A DNA stretch of 64,000 bases from Azohydromonas aeria (GCF_009760915.1 NZ_VIDQ01000025.1:1-64000); one strand, 5' to 3'. Numbered from the stretch's first letter, positions 1 to 10,740 are shown. The notes: generated by a model not told the origin, from the letters alone. A program made the numbers and translations.

Positions 1-348
1 GGCCGCGGCGCGCGCGGCCGGGGCGGGGGCCGGCGCGGGCGGGTCGGGCAGGCGGATCTTGAGCGCCTCGCGCAGGTCGCCCATCTGCACGTTCATGGTC
101 TTGAGCGTGGTCAGCGTCATGCGCTGGACTTCGAGCGCCTGGATGGTGGCGCCGAGCATGCGCGCGTTCTGCTCCAGCCAGAACTGCACCGTGCGCAGCT
201 CGCTGATGCGCTTTTCCAGCTCCTCCGGGTTGAGCGTGGGCGCCACCCACTGGCCCATGGCCGGCATGGCCGCGTTGGCGCCGCCAACGAGCTTCTGCAG
301 GAAGTCGAATCCGGGGACGAGCTTGGTGAAGTCGGGTTGGTCGGCCAT
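1..348 (-). CDS. phaM: PhaM-like polyhydroxybutyrate granule protein, C-terminus cut by window edge
   Basis: The minus-strand frame starts at ATG 348 and stays open to base 1, giving 116 codons, so the 3' end lies outside the window. The N-terminus reads MADQPDFTKLVPGFDFLQKL. A helical stretch with LEKRISELRTVQFWLEQNA follows, and then a proline/alanine-rich tail that would lead into a basic C-terminus. This matches PhaM of Ralstonia and Burkholderia. PhaM activates PHA synthase PhaC and tethers polyhydroxybutyrate granules to the nucleoid. Recognition rests on the conserved N-terminal core. A 16-bp perfect palindrome lies 67-82 bp upstream of the start. The organism therefore probably stores PHB. 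Confidence 0.85.
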   Translation of the reverse strand, partial: MADQPDFTKLVPGFDFLQKLVGGANAAMPAMGQWVAPTLNPEELEKRISELRTVQFWLEQNARMLGATIQALEVQRMTLTTLKTMNVQMGDLREALKIRLPDPPAPAPAPAARAAA

Positions 349-414
349 GGGAATGTCTCCAGCGTCAGGCGGGCGATTGTGCCTGCGGCAAACGGGGCCT
401 CCGGAACGGCAGTG

Positions 415-430
415 CGTTGCGCGCGCAACG
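415..430. promoter_or_regulatory. Perfect 16-bp palindrome upstream of phaM
   Basis: CGTTGCGCGCGCAACG reads identically on both strands. It lies in the 110-bp gap between the stop of the retropepsin-like gene (459) and the phaM start (348). It is TGC-rich, and PHB regulators of the PhaR family are known to bind TGC-rich inverted sites, so it could be a PhaR operator. That assignment is inference; a chance palindrome in GC-rich DNA is possible. Confidence 0.35.
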
Positions 431-458
431 TCGGCGGATGAGCCCTCGCAGGGAAGGA

Positions 459-953
459 TCAGCGCGCGTTCAGCTCGATCCTCAGCACGCCCTGGCGCTG
501 CTGCCAGTGCAGCCGGCCCAGCACGTCCATGCCCAGCAGCGGGCGATCGCCCAGGCCCGGCAGCGCCGCCATGCGCAGGCGCTGCACGCGCACGCCGCCG
601 TCCAGGGCCACGTCGGCCAGCACCAGCGTGCCGATGACCTCGCCGCCGGCGGTCTGCGTGCGCACGCGCCCCACTTCGGTCAGGTCCAGCTGCCGCGCCA
701 GCGCCGCGGGCAGCGCGCTGCTGGTGGCGCCGGTGTCCACCAGGAAATCCACTTCCCGGTCGCCGATGCGCCCGGGCCAGTGGTAGTGGCCGTCGGGCCC
801 GCGGCGCAGCTCGACCACGCCGTCCTGCAGCGTGAAGCGGGTGCGCTTGGCTTCCGACTGCCACCACTGCACGCCCAGGAACAGCGCGGCGCCGAGGAGC
901 AGCCAGACGGTGGCGAATTTCAGCGTGCGCGGGAAGTCGGACATGGCGGACAT
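459..953 (-). CDS. Membrane-anchored retropepsin-like aspartic protease (TIGR02281-type)
   Basis: The product is 164 residues. An N-terminal transmembrane anchor lies at about residues 10-29, followed by a retropepsin-like fold with the catalytic motif FLVDTGATSSALP at about 70-82. A second hydrophobic Gly motif, PLLGMDVLGRL, sits near the C-terminus. These single-domain, membrane-tethered clan AA proteases are widespread in Proteobacteria; the substrate is not established. Two possible starts exist: ATG at 953, or ATG at 944 (fourth residue). It reads toward phaM and could be cotranscribed with it, although the palindrome in the gap suggests a separate promoter. Confidence 0.8.
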   Translation of the reverse strand: MSAMSDFPRTLKFATVWLLLGAALFLGVQWWQSEAKRTRFTLQDGVVELRRGPDGHYHWPGRIGDREVDFLVDTGATSSALPAALARQLDLTEVGRVRTQTAGGEVIGTLVLADVALDGGVRVQRLRMAALPGLGDRPLLGMDVLGRLHWQQRQGVLRIELNAR

Positions 954-969
954 GGCGGGTTTGAAGGGG

Positions 970-1893
970 TCATCCCCGCTCGATCATCACCGCCTGCTCA
1001 ATGTTCCCCAGCGGCGCCAGGCCGCGCGCGTCGAGCAGCTCCAGCCGCAGCCGGTCGCCGTGGCGCAGCAGCGAGCCCTCTTCCCGAGCCGCCTCCTGGG
1101 CGCGCAGTGCCTGCAAGGTGAAGAACTCGGGCGCGGCCGACTGCGCGGCGATGCCGACGATGCTGCCGGCCTGCAGCGCGCGGGTGTGCGCCAGGCGCGC
1201 CAGCGGCGCGCCGAAGTCCCAGGGCAATGCCGCGGACGCGTCGCGCCGGGCCAGGCGGCGCTGGTTCCAGGCCAGCGCCAGGTCGGCGCGCAGGCGCCCG
1301 CCGGTCCAGGCCTCGTTGAACTCGTCGGGCGTGGCCACCAGCGGGCCCAGCACCGGGGCCGGCTGGAAGCCGGCGTCGCGCGCGTCCAGGGCGCGCAGCC
1401 GCCAGCGGCCCATGAGCGCGACCAGCCGCACGCCTTCGAGCGCCTGCGGCCCCGGCGTGCCGGCGGCGATGTCGCCGGTGAGGGCGGCCAGGCCCGGCTC
1501 GAAGTCGATGTCCCAGCCGTCGCTGGCGAAGGACGCGGCGTCGCGCGCGCCCAGCAGCGCGTCGCCGCACAGCTGCTCCAGGCGCAGCGGGGCGGGCGCG
1601 TCGGCCTCGTCGGCGGGCGGCGCGTCGGCCGGCCGCGTGGCCCAGGCCACCTGGAAGGCGCGCGGCAGCGGCGCGGCGCACAGCCGCGCGTCGAAGTCGA
1701 AGGCATGGCGCACCTGGCCGCGGTTCAGGGCCTCGTAGAGCTGGTGCAGCTGCGGCGCCATGTAGTTCCAGTCGTCGAGCACCTGCTGCAGCCGGGTGGC
1801 GATGCCGGTCGCAAAATGGGCGCGCGCCCCGTCGCGCGACACCACCACGAGTTGCCCGTCGCGCGAACCGTCCTTGTAGGTCGCCAGCTTCAT
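970..1893 (-). CDS. Degenerate fumarylacetoacetate hydrolase family protein
   Basis: The product is 307 residues from ATG 1893 (MKLATYKDGSRDGQLVVVSR). This N-terminus is typical of the Burkholderiales FAH-family hydrolases of about 330 residues. The hallmark active-site positions look altered. The metal-binding E-x-E segment reads IDFEPGLAALTGD, so the second Glu is missing. The following Asp-containing segment reads VALMGRWRLR, with no Asp. The glycine/serine loop normally GSGTVSN reads GIAAQSA. The flanking framework is preserved (PDEFNEAWTGGRL, LARLAHTRALQAGSIVG), and the frame is open throughout. I infer a folded protein without the usual hydrolase activity rather than a decayed gene. The family comparison is from memory and needs an alignment. 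Confidence 0.75.
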   Translation of the reverse strand: MKLATYKDGSRDGQLVVVSRDGARAHFATGIATRLQQVLDDWNYMAPQLHQLYEALNRGQVRHAFDFDARLCAAPLPRAFQVAWATRPADAPPADEADAPAPLRLEQLCGDALLGARDAASFASDGWDIDFEPGLAALTGDIAAGTPGPQALEGVRLVALMGRWRLRALDARDAGFQPAPVLGPLVATPDEFNEAWTGGRLRADLALAWNQRRLARRDASAALPWDFGAPLARLAHTRALQAGSIVGIAAQSAAPEFFTLQALRAQEAAREEGSLLRHGDRLRLELLDARGLAPLGNIEQAVMIERG

Positions 1894-1898
1894 AAACC

Positions 1899-2972
1899 TT
1901 GTCACCGTTGCGGAACCCGCCATTGTCGGCGCCGCGCCGGCACCGGGCTGCCTTGCTGTTGACGGTGGCCGGCGTCACGGCGCTGCACGCCGCGCTGCTG
2001 CTGCACGCGCTGCAGCCGCAGCGCGACGCGCGGCTGCCCGATCCGCGCCCGGGCCCGGCGCTGCGCTGGCGCGTGCTGGCGCTGCCGGTGGAGCCGCCGG
2101 CACGGCCGGTCCCCGTGCCGGCCGCGGTGGCGCCCAGGCCCGATCCCGGGCCCGTGCCACGCCAGGCCGCGCCGGCGCCGCGGCCCGTGCCGGTCCTGCC
2201 CACGCTGAGCCTGGCGCTGGCCGACGCCGCCGCGCTGGAGGTGGAGGCCGCGTCTTCCGCCCCGCAGGCCGGCGCGGCGCCCGACGCGCAGGGCGCCGCC
2301 GACACGCCGCCGGTCTATGCCACTGCGCTGGCGCCGCCGCTGTCGCGCCGCTACCGGCTCGCGCGCGGGGCGCTGTCGGGCACGGCCGAGCTGCGCTGGG
2401 CGCCGGGGGCGGACGGGCGCTACGCCGCCGCGCTGGCCGGCGATCTCGCGGGCGAGCGCGTGCTGGACTGGCGCAGCACCGGCGCGCTCGACGCCGCCGG
2501 CATCGCCCCGGAGCGCTACGTCACGCGCGGCCGCGGCGGGCGCGGCGCGCAGGCGGCCAACTTCCAGCGCGAGGCCGGCAAGCTCAGCTACGCCGGCCCG
2601 GCGGTGGAGTTCGCGCTGGTGCCGGGCGCGCAGGACCGGCTCACGGTGCTGCTGCAGGTGCCGGCCATCGTGGCGGCCGATCCGCAGCGCTTCCAGGCCG
2701 GGGCGCGGCTGAAGGTGTTCGTCACCGGCGCGCGCGGCGACGCGGACGTGTGGGATTTCGAGGTCGAGGCCGAGGAGGACGTCGCCGGCGCCGACGGCAC
2801 GCCGGTGCGCGCGCTGCGGCTCGCGCGCGAGCCGCGCAAGCGCTTCGACACGCAAGTGAAGCTTTGGCTCGATCCGGCGCGGGCGTTCCTGCCGCTGCGC
2901 GTGCGGCTGTGGGTGCCGGGCGCGGGCGAGGCGCTGGATCTGCTGCTGGAGTCCGAAGAGAAGTTGCCCTGA
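1899..2972 (+). CDS. DUF3108 domain protein with non-ATG start
   Basis: The product is up to 357 residues. There is an N-terminal hydrophobic segment (AALLLTVAGVTALHAALLL), a Pro/Ala/Arg-rich linker to about residue 110, and then a beta-rich DUF3108-like domain. That domain includes YRLARGALSGTAELRW and a C-terminal segment ending LLLESEEKLP. DUF3108 proteins are periplasmic or envelope proteins of unknown role, common in Burkholderiales. No ATG precedes the hydrophobic segment in frame. The candidates are TTG at 1899, 1908 or 1923, so the start is uncertain. The divergent FAH-like gene begins only 5 bp away, leaving no room for separate promoters. Confidence 0.8.
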   Translation: MSPLRNPPLSAPRRHRAALLLTVAGVTALHAALLLHALQPQRDARLPDPRPGPALRWRVLALPVEPPARPVPVPAAVAPRPDPGPVPRQAAPAPRPVPVLPTLSLALADAAALEVEAASSAPQAGAAPDAQGAADTPPVYATALAPPLSRRYRLARGALSGTAELRWAPGADGRYAAALAGDLAGERVLDWRSTGALDAAGIAPERYVTRGRGGRGAQAANFQREAGKLSYAGPAVEFALVPGAQDRLTVLLQVPAIVAADPQRFQAGARLKVFVTGARGDADVWDFEVEAEEDVAGADGTPVRALRLAREPRKRFDTQVKLWLDPARAFLPLRVRLWVPGAGEALDLLLESEEKLP

Positions 2973-3024
2973 CGGGCTTGAATCTTGCCGCTCCCGTCCC
3001 AATTGCGGACCAGGAGGTTTGAAG

Positions 3025-3291
3025 ATGCTCATGCTCTACAACTCGGACAGCTTCGCGGTGCTGCAGTTCGATCTGCCGGCCCCGAAGGAAGACGCGGCGG
3101 CGCCCAGCCGCGGCGGCTACGAGATCGTCGACAAGTTCGCGCGCAAGGAAATCTTCCTGGAAGGGCCGCTGGCGCAGCGCTTTCGCGAAGGCGTGGACCG
3201 GCTGGTGGAAACCGAGCCGACCGAGGAGGCCCTCGACGAGTTCATCGCCGGCTATACGCAGCTCGCGCAGCAGCCGGTGTCGCTGCACTGA
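3025..3291 (+). CDS. DUF3567 family small protein
   Basis: The product is 88 residues (MLMLYNSDSFAVLQFD...) and contains the family core RGGYEIVDKFARKEIFLEG and a helical acidic C-terminus. The start at ATG 3025 is supported by a perfect AGGAGG at 3012-3017, 7 nt upstream; an in-frame TTG at 3019 is less likely. DUF3567 proteins are short, cytosolic and nearly universal in Burkholderiales, with no assigned function. The gene stands 52 bp after the DUF3108 gene and is followed by a strong terminator at 3326-3357, so it closes that transcription unit. Confidence 0.85.
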   Translation: MLMLYNSDSFAVLQFDLPAPKEDAAAPSRGGYEIVDKFARKEIFLEGPLAQRFREGVDRLVETEPTEEALDEFIAGYTQLAQQPVSLH

Positions 3292-3325
3292 AGCCCGCGA
3301 AGCTTTTCCTTGCATTCGCCCCGAT

Positions 3326-3357
3326 CGGGCCCGCCACGCGCGGGCCCGAAGTTTTTT
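3326..3357 (+). terminator. Rho-independent terminator after the DUF3567 gene
   Basis: A 9-bp perfect stem (CGGGCCCGC, 3326-3334, with GCGGGCCCG, 3340-3348) encloses a 5-nt loop and is followed by six T at 3352-3357. It separates the DUF3567 gene from the AAA ATPase gene. Confidence 0.85.
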
Positions 3358-3463
3358 GGGCTGTGCACGGGGCAAATTCGGAAAGGTCAAGTCCACAGGG
3401 CTTGCTGGTGCAAGGGGGCTGCGACAAGATCGCGCGCACTTTGGAACAGCGCGAGGAGTTGCG

Positions 3464-5758
3464 GTGAGAAGTCGAACCGAGGCGCGCCTGCTGCCCTCAC
3501 CCGGGCTGACCGAGGCCCCGGTGCTCGATCTGATGTGCTCGCAATTCGTGCTGGCCCTGACGATGAAGCAGGCCGGCCGCTTCAACCTGCGCCGGGACTG
3601 GAGCAGCCTGATGTCGCTGGTGGGCCGGCACCTGGTGTGGCCGGCGCCGGTGCTGGCGCGGCTGCGCCAGTTCCTGGGCCGGCGCTGCCGCGACAACGAG
3701 CTCTGGCGCGGCCACGAGGCGCTCACCGACGCGGCCTTCCTGCAGCGCCACGGCTGCTGGAGGGGGCCTTACGAGGAAGGCACGCTCTTCTTCTACATCG
3801 ACGAGTACATCAAGGACGCGCCGAAGGACCTGCTGGCCGTGATCGGCGCCACCGCCGAGTGGCTGGAGCGCAGCCTGAAGAAGCAGCAGACGCGCGTGGA
3901 GCAGAACATCGACGCGCTGGCCGGGCTGCTGCAGCTCAACCCCGCGGAGCGCGCGCTGCTGCTGTACGGCACGCTGGCGCGCTACCAGCGCGACCTGCGC
4001 GGGCTGCTGGTGGAGTTCAAGGTGTCGAGCGCGCAGGAGGCGCATGCGGCCATCGCGGCGGTGGCCGGCGTCAACGAGCAGGAGGTGGCCGAGGCGCTGC
4101 GCGCGGGCTCGCGCCTGGAGCGCATCGGCATGGTCGAGAACCTGATCTCCGAGCACAACATCACGGATCTCGCCGACCTCATGAAGGTCAGCGAGCAGCT
4201 GCCGCCGGTGCTCATGCGCGAGTACCGCGAGCCCAGCGAGCTGATGGCGGTGTTCACGCGCCCGGCGCGGCGCACCGAGCTCACGGCCGCGGACTTCGCC
4301 TTCGTGGGCGACGACGTGGCCATGCTCACCGCGCTGCTGAGGAACGCCGTGGCGCAGCGCGAGCCCGGCGTCAACGTGCTGATGTACGGCCCGCCGGGCA
4401 CGGGCAAGACCGAGCTGGCCAAGGTGGTGGCGCAGGCCGCGGGGCTGGAGCTCTACGAGGTGGAGTACGCCGACCGCGACGGCAACTCGCTCTCGGGCCG
4501 CGACCGCTACCGATCCCTGCAGATCAGCCAGGTGTTCCTGAAAGGCAGCGGCCACGTGGCGCTGCTCTTCGACGAGGTCGAGGACGTGTTCCCGCCGATC
4601 TCCACCGACACCGCGCAGCTCATGGCGCGGCTGGACAGCGGCGACGCGCCGCTGTCGGGCAGCGTCAGCGGCAAGGCCTGGGTCAACCAGATCCTGGAGA
4701 CCAACCCGGTGCCGGTGCTGTGGGTGACGAACCGCATCGAGCAGATCGATCCGGCGTTCCGGCGCCGCTTCCAGTACCACCTGGAGCTGAAGTCGCCGCC
4801 ACCGGGCGCGCGCGAGGGGCTGGTGGCACGGGCGCTGGAGGGGGCGGCCGTGTCGCCGGGCTTCGTGGCGCGGCTGGCCGAGCGGCGCAGCCTGACGCCG
4901 GCGCAGATCCGCACCGCGGTGCGCTTCGCGCGGCTGGCGGCCAGCGAGGCGGCGGGCATCGAGGCGCTGATCGAGCGCCAGCTGCTCAATGCCGACCGGG
5001 CACTGGGCCAGAGCGCGGGCAGCGGCGCGCGCGTGCCGGTGACGCGCTACGCGCTGGAGCTGCTCAACGTGGAATGCCGCTTCGAGCTGCCGCGCATCGT
5101 CGAGGCGCTGCGCCGCCGCGGCCACGGCACGCTGTGCCTGCACGGGGTGCCCGGCAGCGGCAAGACCGCGCTGGCCGAGCACCTGGCGCAGCAGCTGGGG
5201 CGGCCGCTGATGATCCGCCAGGCCAGCGACCTGATGAGCAAGTTCGTCGGCGAGACCGAGACCAACATGGCGCGCATGTTCGAGGACGCGCAGTCCGAGG
5301 GCGCCGTGCTGCTGCTCGACGAGGCCGACAGTTTTCTTCGCAGCCGCCGCATGGCCGAGCGCCACTACGAGGTCAGCGAGGTCAACGAGATGCTGCAGGG
5401 CATGGAGCGCTTTGCCGGCATCTTCATTTGCACCACCAATCTCTTCGACGACCTGGACGAGGCGGCCTTGCGGCGCTTCACCTTCAAGATCCGCTTCAAC
5501 CCGCTGCGCCCGGAGCAGCGCGTGCGCATGTTCGCCAACGAGGCGCTGGACGGCGACGAAGGGCGCCTCACCGGCGAGCAGCGCCAGCGCCTGGCGCAGC
5601 TGGACCTGCTCACGCCGGGCGACTTCGCCGCGGTGCGGCGCCAGGTCGAGCTGCTGGGCGAGGCCTTCGAGCCCGACGAGTTCCTGAGCCAGCTCGAGAG
5701 CGAGCACCGGGTCAAGCCCGAGGCGCGGCAGCGCCGGGGCATCGGCTTTCGCAGCTGA
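3464..5758 (+). CDS. Tandem AAA-domain ATPase of unknown function
   Basis: The product is 764 residues from GTG 3464, chosen because GAGGAG (3453-3458) lies 5 nt upstream. The first ~250 residues are an alpha-helical region without a domain I can name. Two AAA modules follow. The first has Walker A GPPGTGKTELAKV (around base 4390) and Walker B VALLFDEVEDVF. The second has Walker A GVPGSGKTALAE (around 5150) and Walker B AVLLLDEADSFL, with SKFVGETETNMARMFEDA matching the pore/helix region of classical AAA proteins. Both carry arginine-finger-like segments (DPAFRRRF, EAALRRFTFK). The design suggests a ring-forming unfoldase or remodelling factor. It precedes metH by 63 bp, but no functional link is visible. 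Confidence 0.85.
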   Translation: MRSRTEARLLPSPGLTEAPVLDLMCSQFVLALTMKQAGRFNLRRDWSSLMSLVGRHLVWPAPVLARLRQFLGRRCRDNELWRGHEALTDAAFLQRHGCWRGPYEEGTLFFYIDEYIKDAPKDLLAVIGATAEWLERSLKKQQTRVEQNIDALAGLLQLNPAERALLLYGTLARYQRDLRGLLVEFKVSSAQEAHAAIAAVAGVNEQEVAEALRAGSRLERIGMVENLISEHNITDLADLMKVSEQLPPVLMREYREPSELMAVFTRPARRTELTAADFAFVGDDVAMLTALLRNAVAQREPGVNVLMYGPPGTGKTELAKVVAQAAGLELYEVEYADRDGNSLSGRDRYRSLQISQVFLKGSGHVALLFDEVEDVFPPISTDTAQLMARLDSGDAPLSGSVSGKAWVNQILETNPVPVLWVTNRIEQIDPAFRRRFQYHLELKSPPPGAREGLVARALEGAAVSPGFVARLAERRSLTPAQIRTAVRFARLAASEAAGIEALIERQLLNADRALGQSAGSGARVPVTRYALELLNVECRFELPRIVEALRRRGHGTLCLHGVPGSGKTALAEHLAQQLGRPLMIRQASDLMSKFVGETETNMARMFEDAQSEGAVLLLDEADSFLRSRRMAERHYEVSEVNEMLQGMERFAGIFICTTNLFDDLDEAALRRFTFKIRFNPLRPEQRVRMFANEALDGDEGRLTGEQRQRLAQLDLLTPGDFAAVRRQVELLGEAFEPDEFLSQLESEHRVKPEARQRRGIGFRS

Positions 5759-5809
5759 AGGGCGATGGCGGCGGGAAGGGCCTGCAAAGGCTGGGAAAGG
5801 AGCCCTTCC

Positions 5810-5815
5810 TACAAT
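5810..5815 (+). promoter_or_regulatory. -10-like hexamer six nucleotides before the metH start
   Basis: TACAAT at 5810-5815 is followed by TGCGGG and then ATG at 5822. A transcript started from this -10 box would begin at or next to the start codon, so the mRNA would be leaderless or nearly so. No clear -35 hexamer is seen. hemE and uup show the same arrangement. Confidence 0.4.
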
Positions 5816-5821
5816 TGCGGG

Positions 5822-6871
5822 ATGAACGCACCGCAATACACCCGTGGCGCCGCGCTGGCGGCGCTGCTGCCGCAGCGCATCGTCATCATCGACGGCGCCA
5901 TGGGGACCATGATCCAGCGCTTCAAGCTGACCGAGGCCGACTACCGCGGCGAGCGCTTCAAGGATCACCCGAAGGACCTGAAGGGCAACAACGAGCTGCT
6001 GCAGTTCACCCGGCCCGACGTGATCCGCAGCATCCACGAGCAGTACCTGGCCGCCGGGGCCGACATCATCGAGACCAACACCTTCGGCGCCACCTCCATC
6101 GCGCAGGACGACTACGGCCTGGGGCACGTGGCGCGCGAGATGAACGTGGCCGCGGCGCGCCTCGCGCGCGAGGCGGCCGACAAGTTTTCCACCCCTGACA
6201 GGCCGCGCTTCGTGGCCGGCGCCATCGGCCCGACGCCGCGCACGGCCAGCATCAGCCCCGACGTGAACGACCCCGGCGCGCGCAACGTCTGCTTCGACGA
6301 GCTGCGCGCCGCCTACCGCGAGCAGGCCGAGGGGCTGCTCGAAGGCGGCGCCGACCTGTTCCTGGTCGAGACCATCTTCGACACGCTCAATGCCAAGGCC
6401 GCCCTGTTCGCGCTCGACGAGCTGATGGAGGAGAGCGGCGAGCGGCTGCCGGTGGTCATCTCCGGCACCGTCACCGACGCCTCCGGGCGCATCCTCTCCG
6501 GCCAGACCGTGGGCGCCTTCTGGCACTCGGTGCGGCATGCCAGGCCGATTGCCATCGGGCTCAACTGCGCGCTGGGCGCGGCGCTGATGCGGCCCTACGT
6601 CGAGGAGCTGGCCAAGATCGCCGGCGACACCGCCATCAGCTGCTATCCCAACGCCGGGCTGCCCAACCCGATGAGCGACACCGGCTTCGACGAGACGCCC
6701 GAGGTCACCGCGGCACTGATGGAAGACTTCGCCAGGAGCGGCTTCCTCAACATCGTCGGCGGCTGCTGCGGCACCACGCCGGACCACATCGCCGCCATCG
6801 CGCGCAAGGTCAGCGCCTACCGCCCGCGCAGCAAGGCCGACCCGCTGTTCACTTCGCTGGTCGAAGCCTGA
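5822..6871 (+). CDS. metH: Methionine synthase, homocysteine-binding module (split MetH, part 1)
   Basis: The product is 349 residues ([20 protein letters not shown]), equal to the N-terminal homocysteine S-methyltransferase domain of cobalamin-dependent methionine synthase. [12 protein letters not shown] near the start and the zinc-ligand cysteines (LNCALGA and [10 protein letters not shown]) are all present. In E. coli MetH these belong to one ~1227-residue chain; here the chain ends after this domain and the rest is a separate gene starting 14 bp downstream. The domain boundary is natural and both genes are intact, so this is a genuine two-subunit form as known from other betaproteobacteria, not a frameshift. 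It supplies homocysteine to the methylcobalamin module of part 2. Confidence 0.95.
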   Translation: MNAPQYTRGAALAALLPQRIVIIDGAMGTMIQRFKLTEADYRGERFKDHPKDLKGNNELLQFTRPDVIRSIHEQYLAAGADIIETNTFGATSIAQDDYGLGHVAREMNVAAARLAREAADKFSTPDRPRFVAGAIGPTPRTASISPDVNDPGARNVCFDELRAAYREQAEGLLEGGADLFLVETIFDTLNAKAALFALDELMEESGERLPVVISGTVTDASGRILSGQTVGAFWHSVRHARPIAIGLNCALGAALMRPYVEELAKIAGDTAISCYPNAGLPNPMSDTGFDETPEVTAALMEDFARSGFLNIVGGCCGTTPDHIAAIARKVSAYRPRSKADPLFTSLVEA

Positions 6872-6885
6872 GTCAAGACACCTTC

Positions 6886-9609
<2,724 letters not shown>

Positions 9610-9658
9610 ACCGAAGCCCCTGGCGCGGCGCCTTGCGCGCCGGGCCCGCTCCGCGACG

Positions 9659-9689
9659 AACGCCCGGCACCGTCCGGGCGTTTGTATTT
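9659..9689 (+). terminator. Rho-independent terminator after metH
   Basis: A 9-bp stem, AACGCCCGG (9659-9667) with CCGGGCGTT (9674-9682), has a 6-nt loop and is followed by a T-rich run at 9681-9689. It ends the two-gene metH operon. Confidence 0.75.
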
Positions 9690-9783
9690 GGTTTCAGTTC
9701 CGGCGCCCGGGCTGTAGGCGGGGCGGTGCCGCCGATCGTTGCCCAGGCATGGACTGCCCTTCGGCGGTCTGGAACGAGGCTCA

Positions 9784-10566
9784 ATGCAAGGCACGAACGA
9801 CATGACGATGGCCAGCCCGGCCGGGGCGCTGCGCTCTCCGGCGGCCCTGGTGGGCGGCGCGGTGCTGGTGGCGGCGCTGGGTGCGGGCGGCGGCTGGCTG
9901 CTGCGCGGGACTTCCGCCACGGCGCCGGCGGCGGCCACGCCCGTGGCGATGTCTCCTCAGCCCCAGGTGGCGCCGGGCCAGGCGCCTTCGGATGGCGCGC
10001 CGGTGTACGCGCCGCAAGGGCCGGCGGCGGGGGCGGCGCGCCTGGCGCCCGCGGAGATGCCGGCCGACGAGGTGCAGCCGCCCGTGCCGTCGCGCCCGGC
10101 GGCTCCCGTGCAGCACGCGCCCGCGCCGGCCCCGGCTCCACAGCGCGTGACGCGCGCACCGGCCCCGGCCCCGGCTCCGGCGCCCGTGGCCCAGCCCGCG
10201 CCGGTGGCGCAGGCCCCGGCGGTGCAGCCGGCGCCGGTGTGCCGCAGTTGCGGCGTGGTGGAGTCGGTGCAGGCGGTGCGCCAGGAAGGCCCGGCACAGG
10301 GCGTCGGGGCGGTGGCGGGCGGCGTGATCGGCGGCCTGCTGGGCAACCAGGTCGGCGGCGGCACGGGCCGCAAGGTGGCGACGGTGCTGGGCGCGGTGGG
10401 CGGCGGCTTCGCCGGCCACGAGGTCGAGAAGCGCGTGCGCTCGCAGACGGTGTACGAGGTGCGCGTGCGCATGGACGACGGCAGCGTGCGCCGCTTCTCG
10501 CAAAGCCAGCCGATCGCCGCGGGCACGCACGTGGTGGACGAGGGCGGCCGGCTGCGGGTGCAGTAA
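9784..10566 (+). CDS. Glycine-zipper (17-kDa antigen-like) membrane protein
   Basis: The product is 260 residues from ATG 9784, preceded by GAGG at 9776-9779; ATG 9802 is an alternative. One N-terminal transmembrane segment (AALVGGAVLVAALGAGGGWLL) leads into a long Ala/Pro-rich linker with many APAPAP repeats. After CRSCGVVESVQAVRQEG comes a double glycine zipper, GAVAGGVIGGLLGNQVGGG and ATVLGAVGGGFAGHEVEK, then a small beta domain (YEVRVRMDDGSVRRFSQS). This is the SlyB / Rickettsia 17-kDa antigen architecture, thought to help envelope integrity. Here the anchor is an inner-membrane-type helix, not a lipobox. The Pro-rich spacer would reach across the periplasm. Confidence 0.85.
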   Translation: MQGTNDMTMASPAGALRSPAALVGGAVLVAALGAGGGWLLRGTSATAPAAATPVAMSPQPQVAPGQAPSDGAPVYAPQGPAAGAARLAPAEMPADEVQPPVPSRPAAPVQHAPAPAPAPQRVTRAPAPAPAPAPVAQPAPVAQAPAVQPAPVCRSCGVVESVQAVRQEGPAQGVGAVAGGVIGGLLGNQVGGGTGRKVATVLGAVGGGFAGHEVEKRVRSQTVYEVRVRMDDGSVRRFSQSQPIAAGTHVVDEGGRLRVQ

Positions 10567-10607
10567 GCACTCCTGTGCATTGAAGTAGCCGCCGTACAAG
10601 CCCTTTC

Positions 10608-10711
10608 CCGTTCGCCCTGAGCCTGTCGAAGGGCAGGCGCTCGTGACGCCGCCAAGGGCCCTTCGACGTTGCTCAGGACAGGCTTCGACAAACTCAGCCC
10701 GAACGGTGTTT
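10608..10711. repeat. Dispersed palindromic intergenic repeat
   Basis: The outer arms are inverted: CCGTTCGCCCTGAGCCTGTC begins at 10608, and the right arm ends ACTCAGCCCGAACGG at 10706. About 18 of 23 positions match between the arms. A third copy of the core (CTTCGACGTTGCTCAGGACA) lies inside at about 10660-10680. A run of five T follows the right arm. The core (CTTCGACAGGCTCAGG type) is a well-known dispersed repeat in proteobacterial genomes. It lies exactly between two convergent genes, the glycine-zipper gene and comM, and could act as a bidirectional terminator. Confidence 0.8.
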
Positions 10712-10740
10712 TTCCGTCCGAAGGCTAAGCAGGACTTGTT

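Noticed and set aside
5759-5821. Cobalamin riboswitch upstream of metH
   Set aside because: Only 63 bp separate the previous stop from the start codon, too short for the aptamer, and no B12-box sequence is seen.
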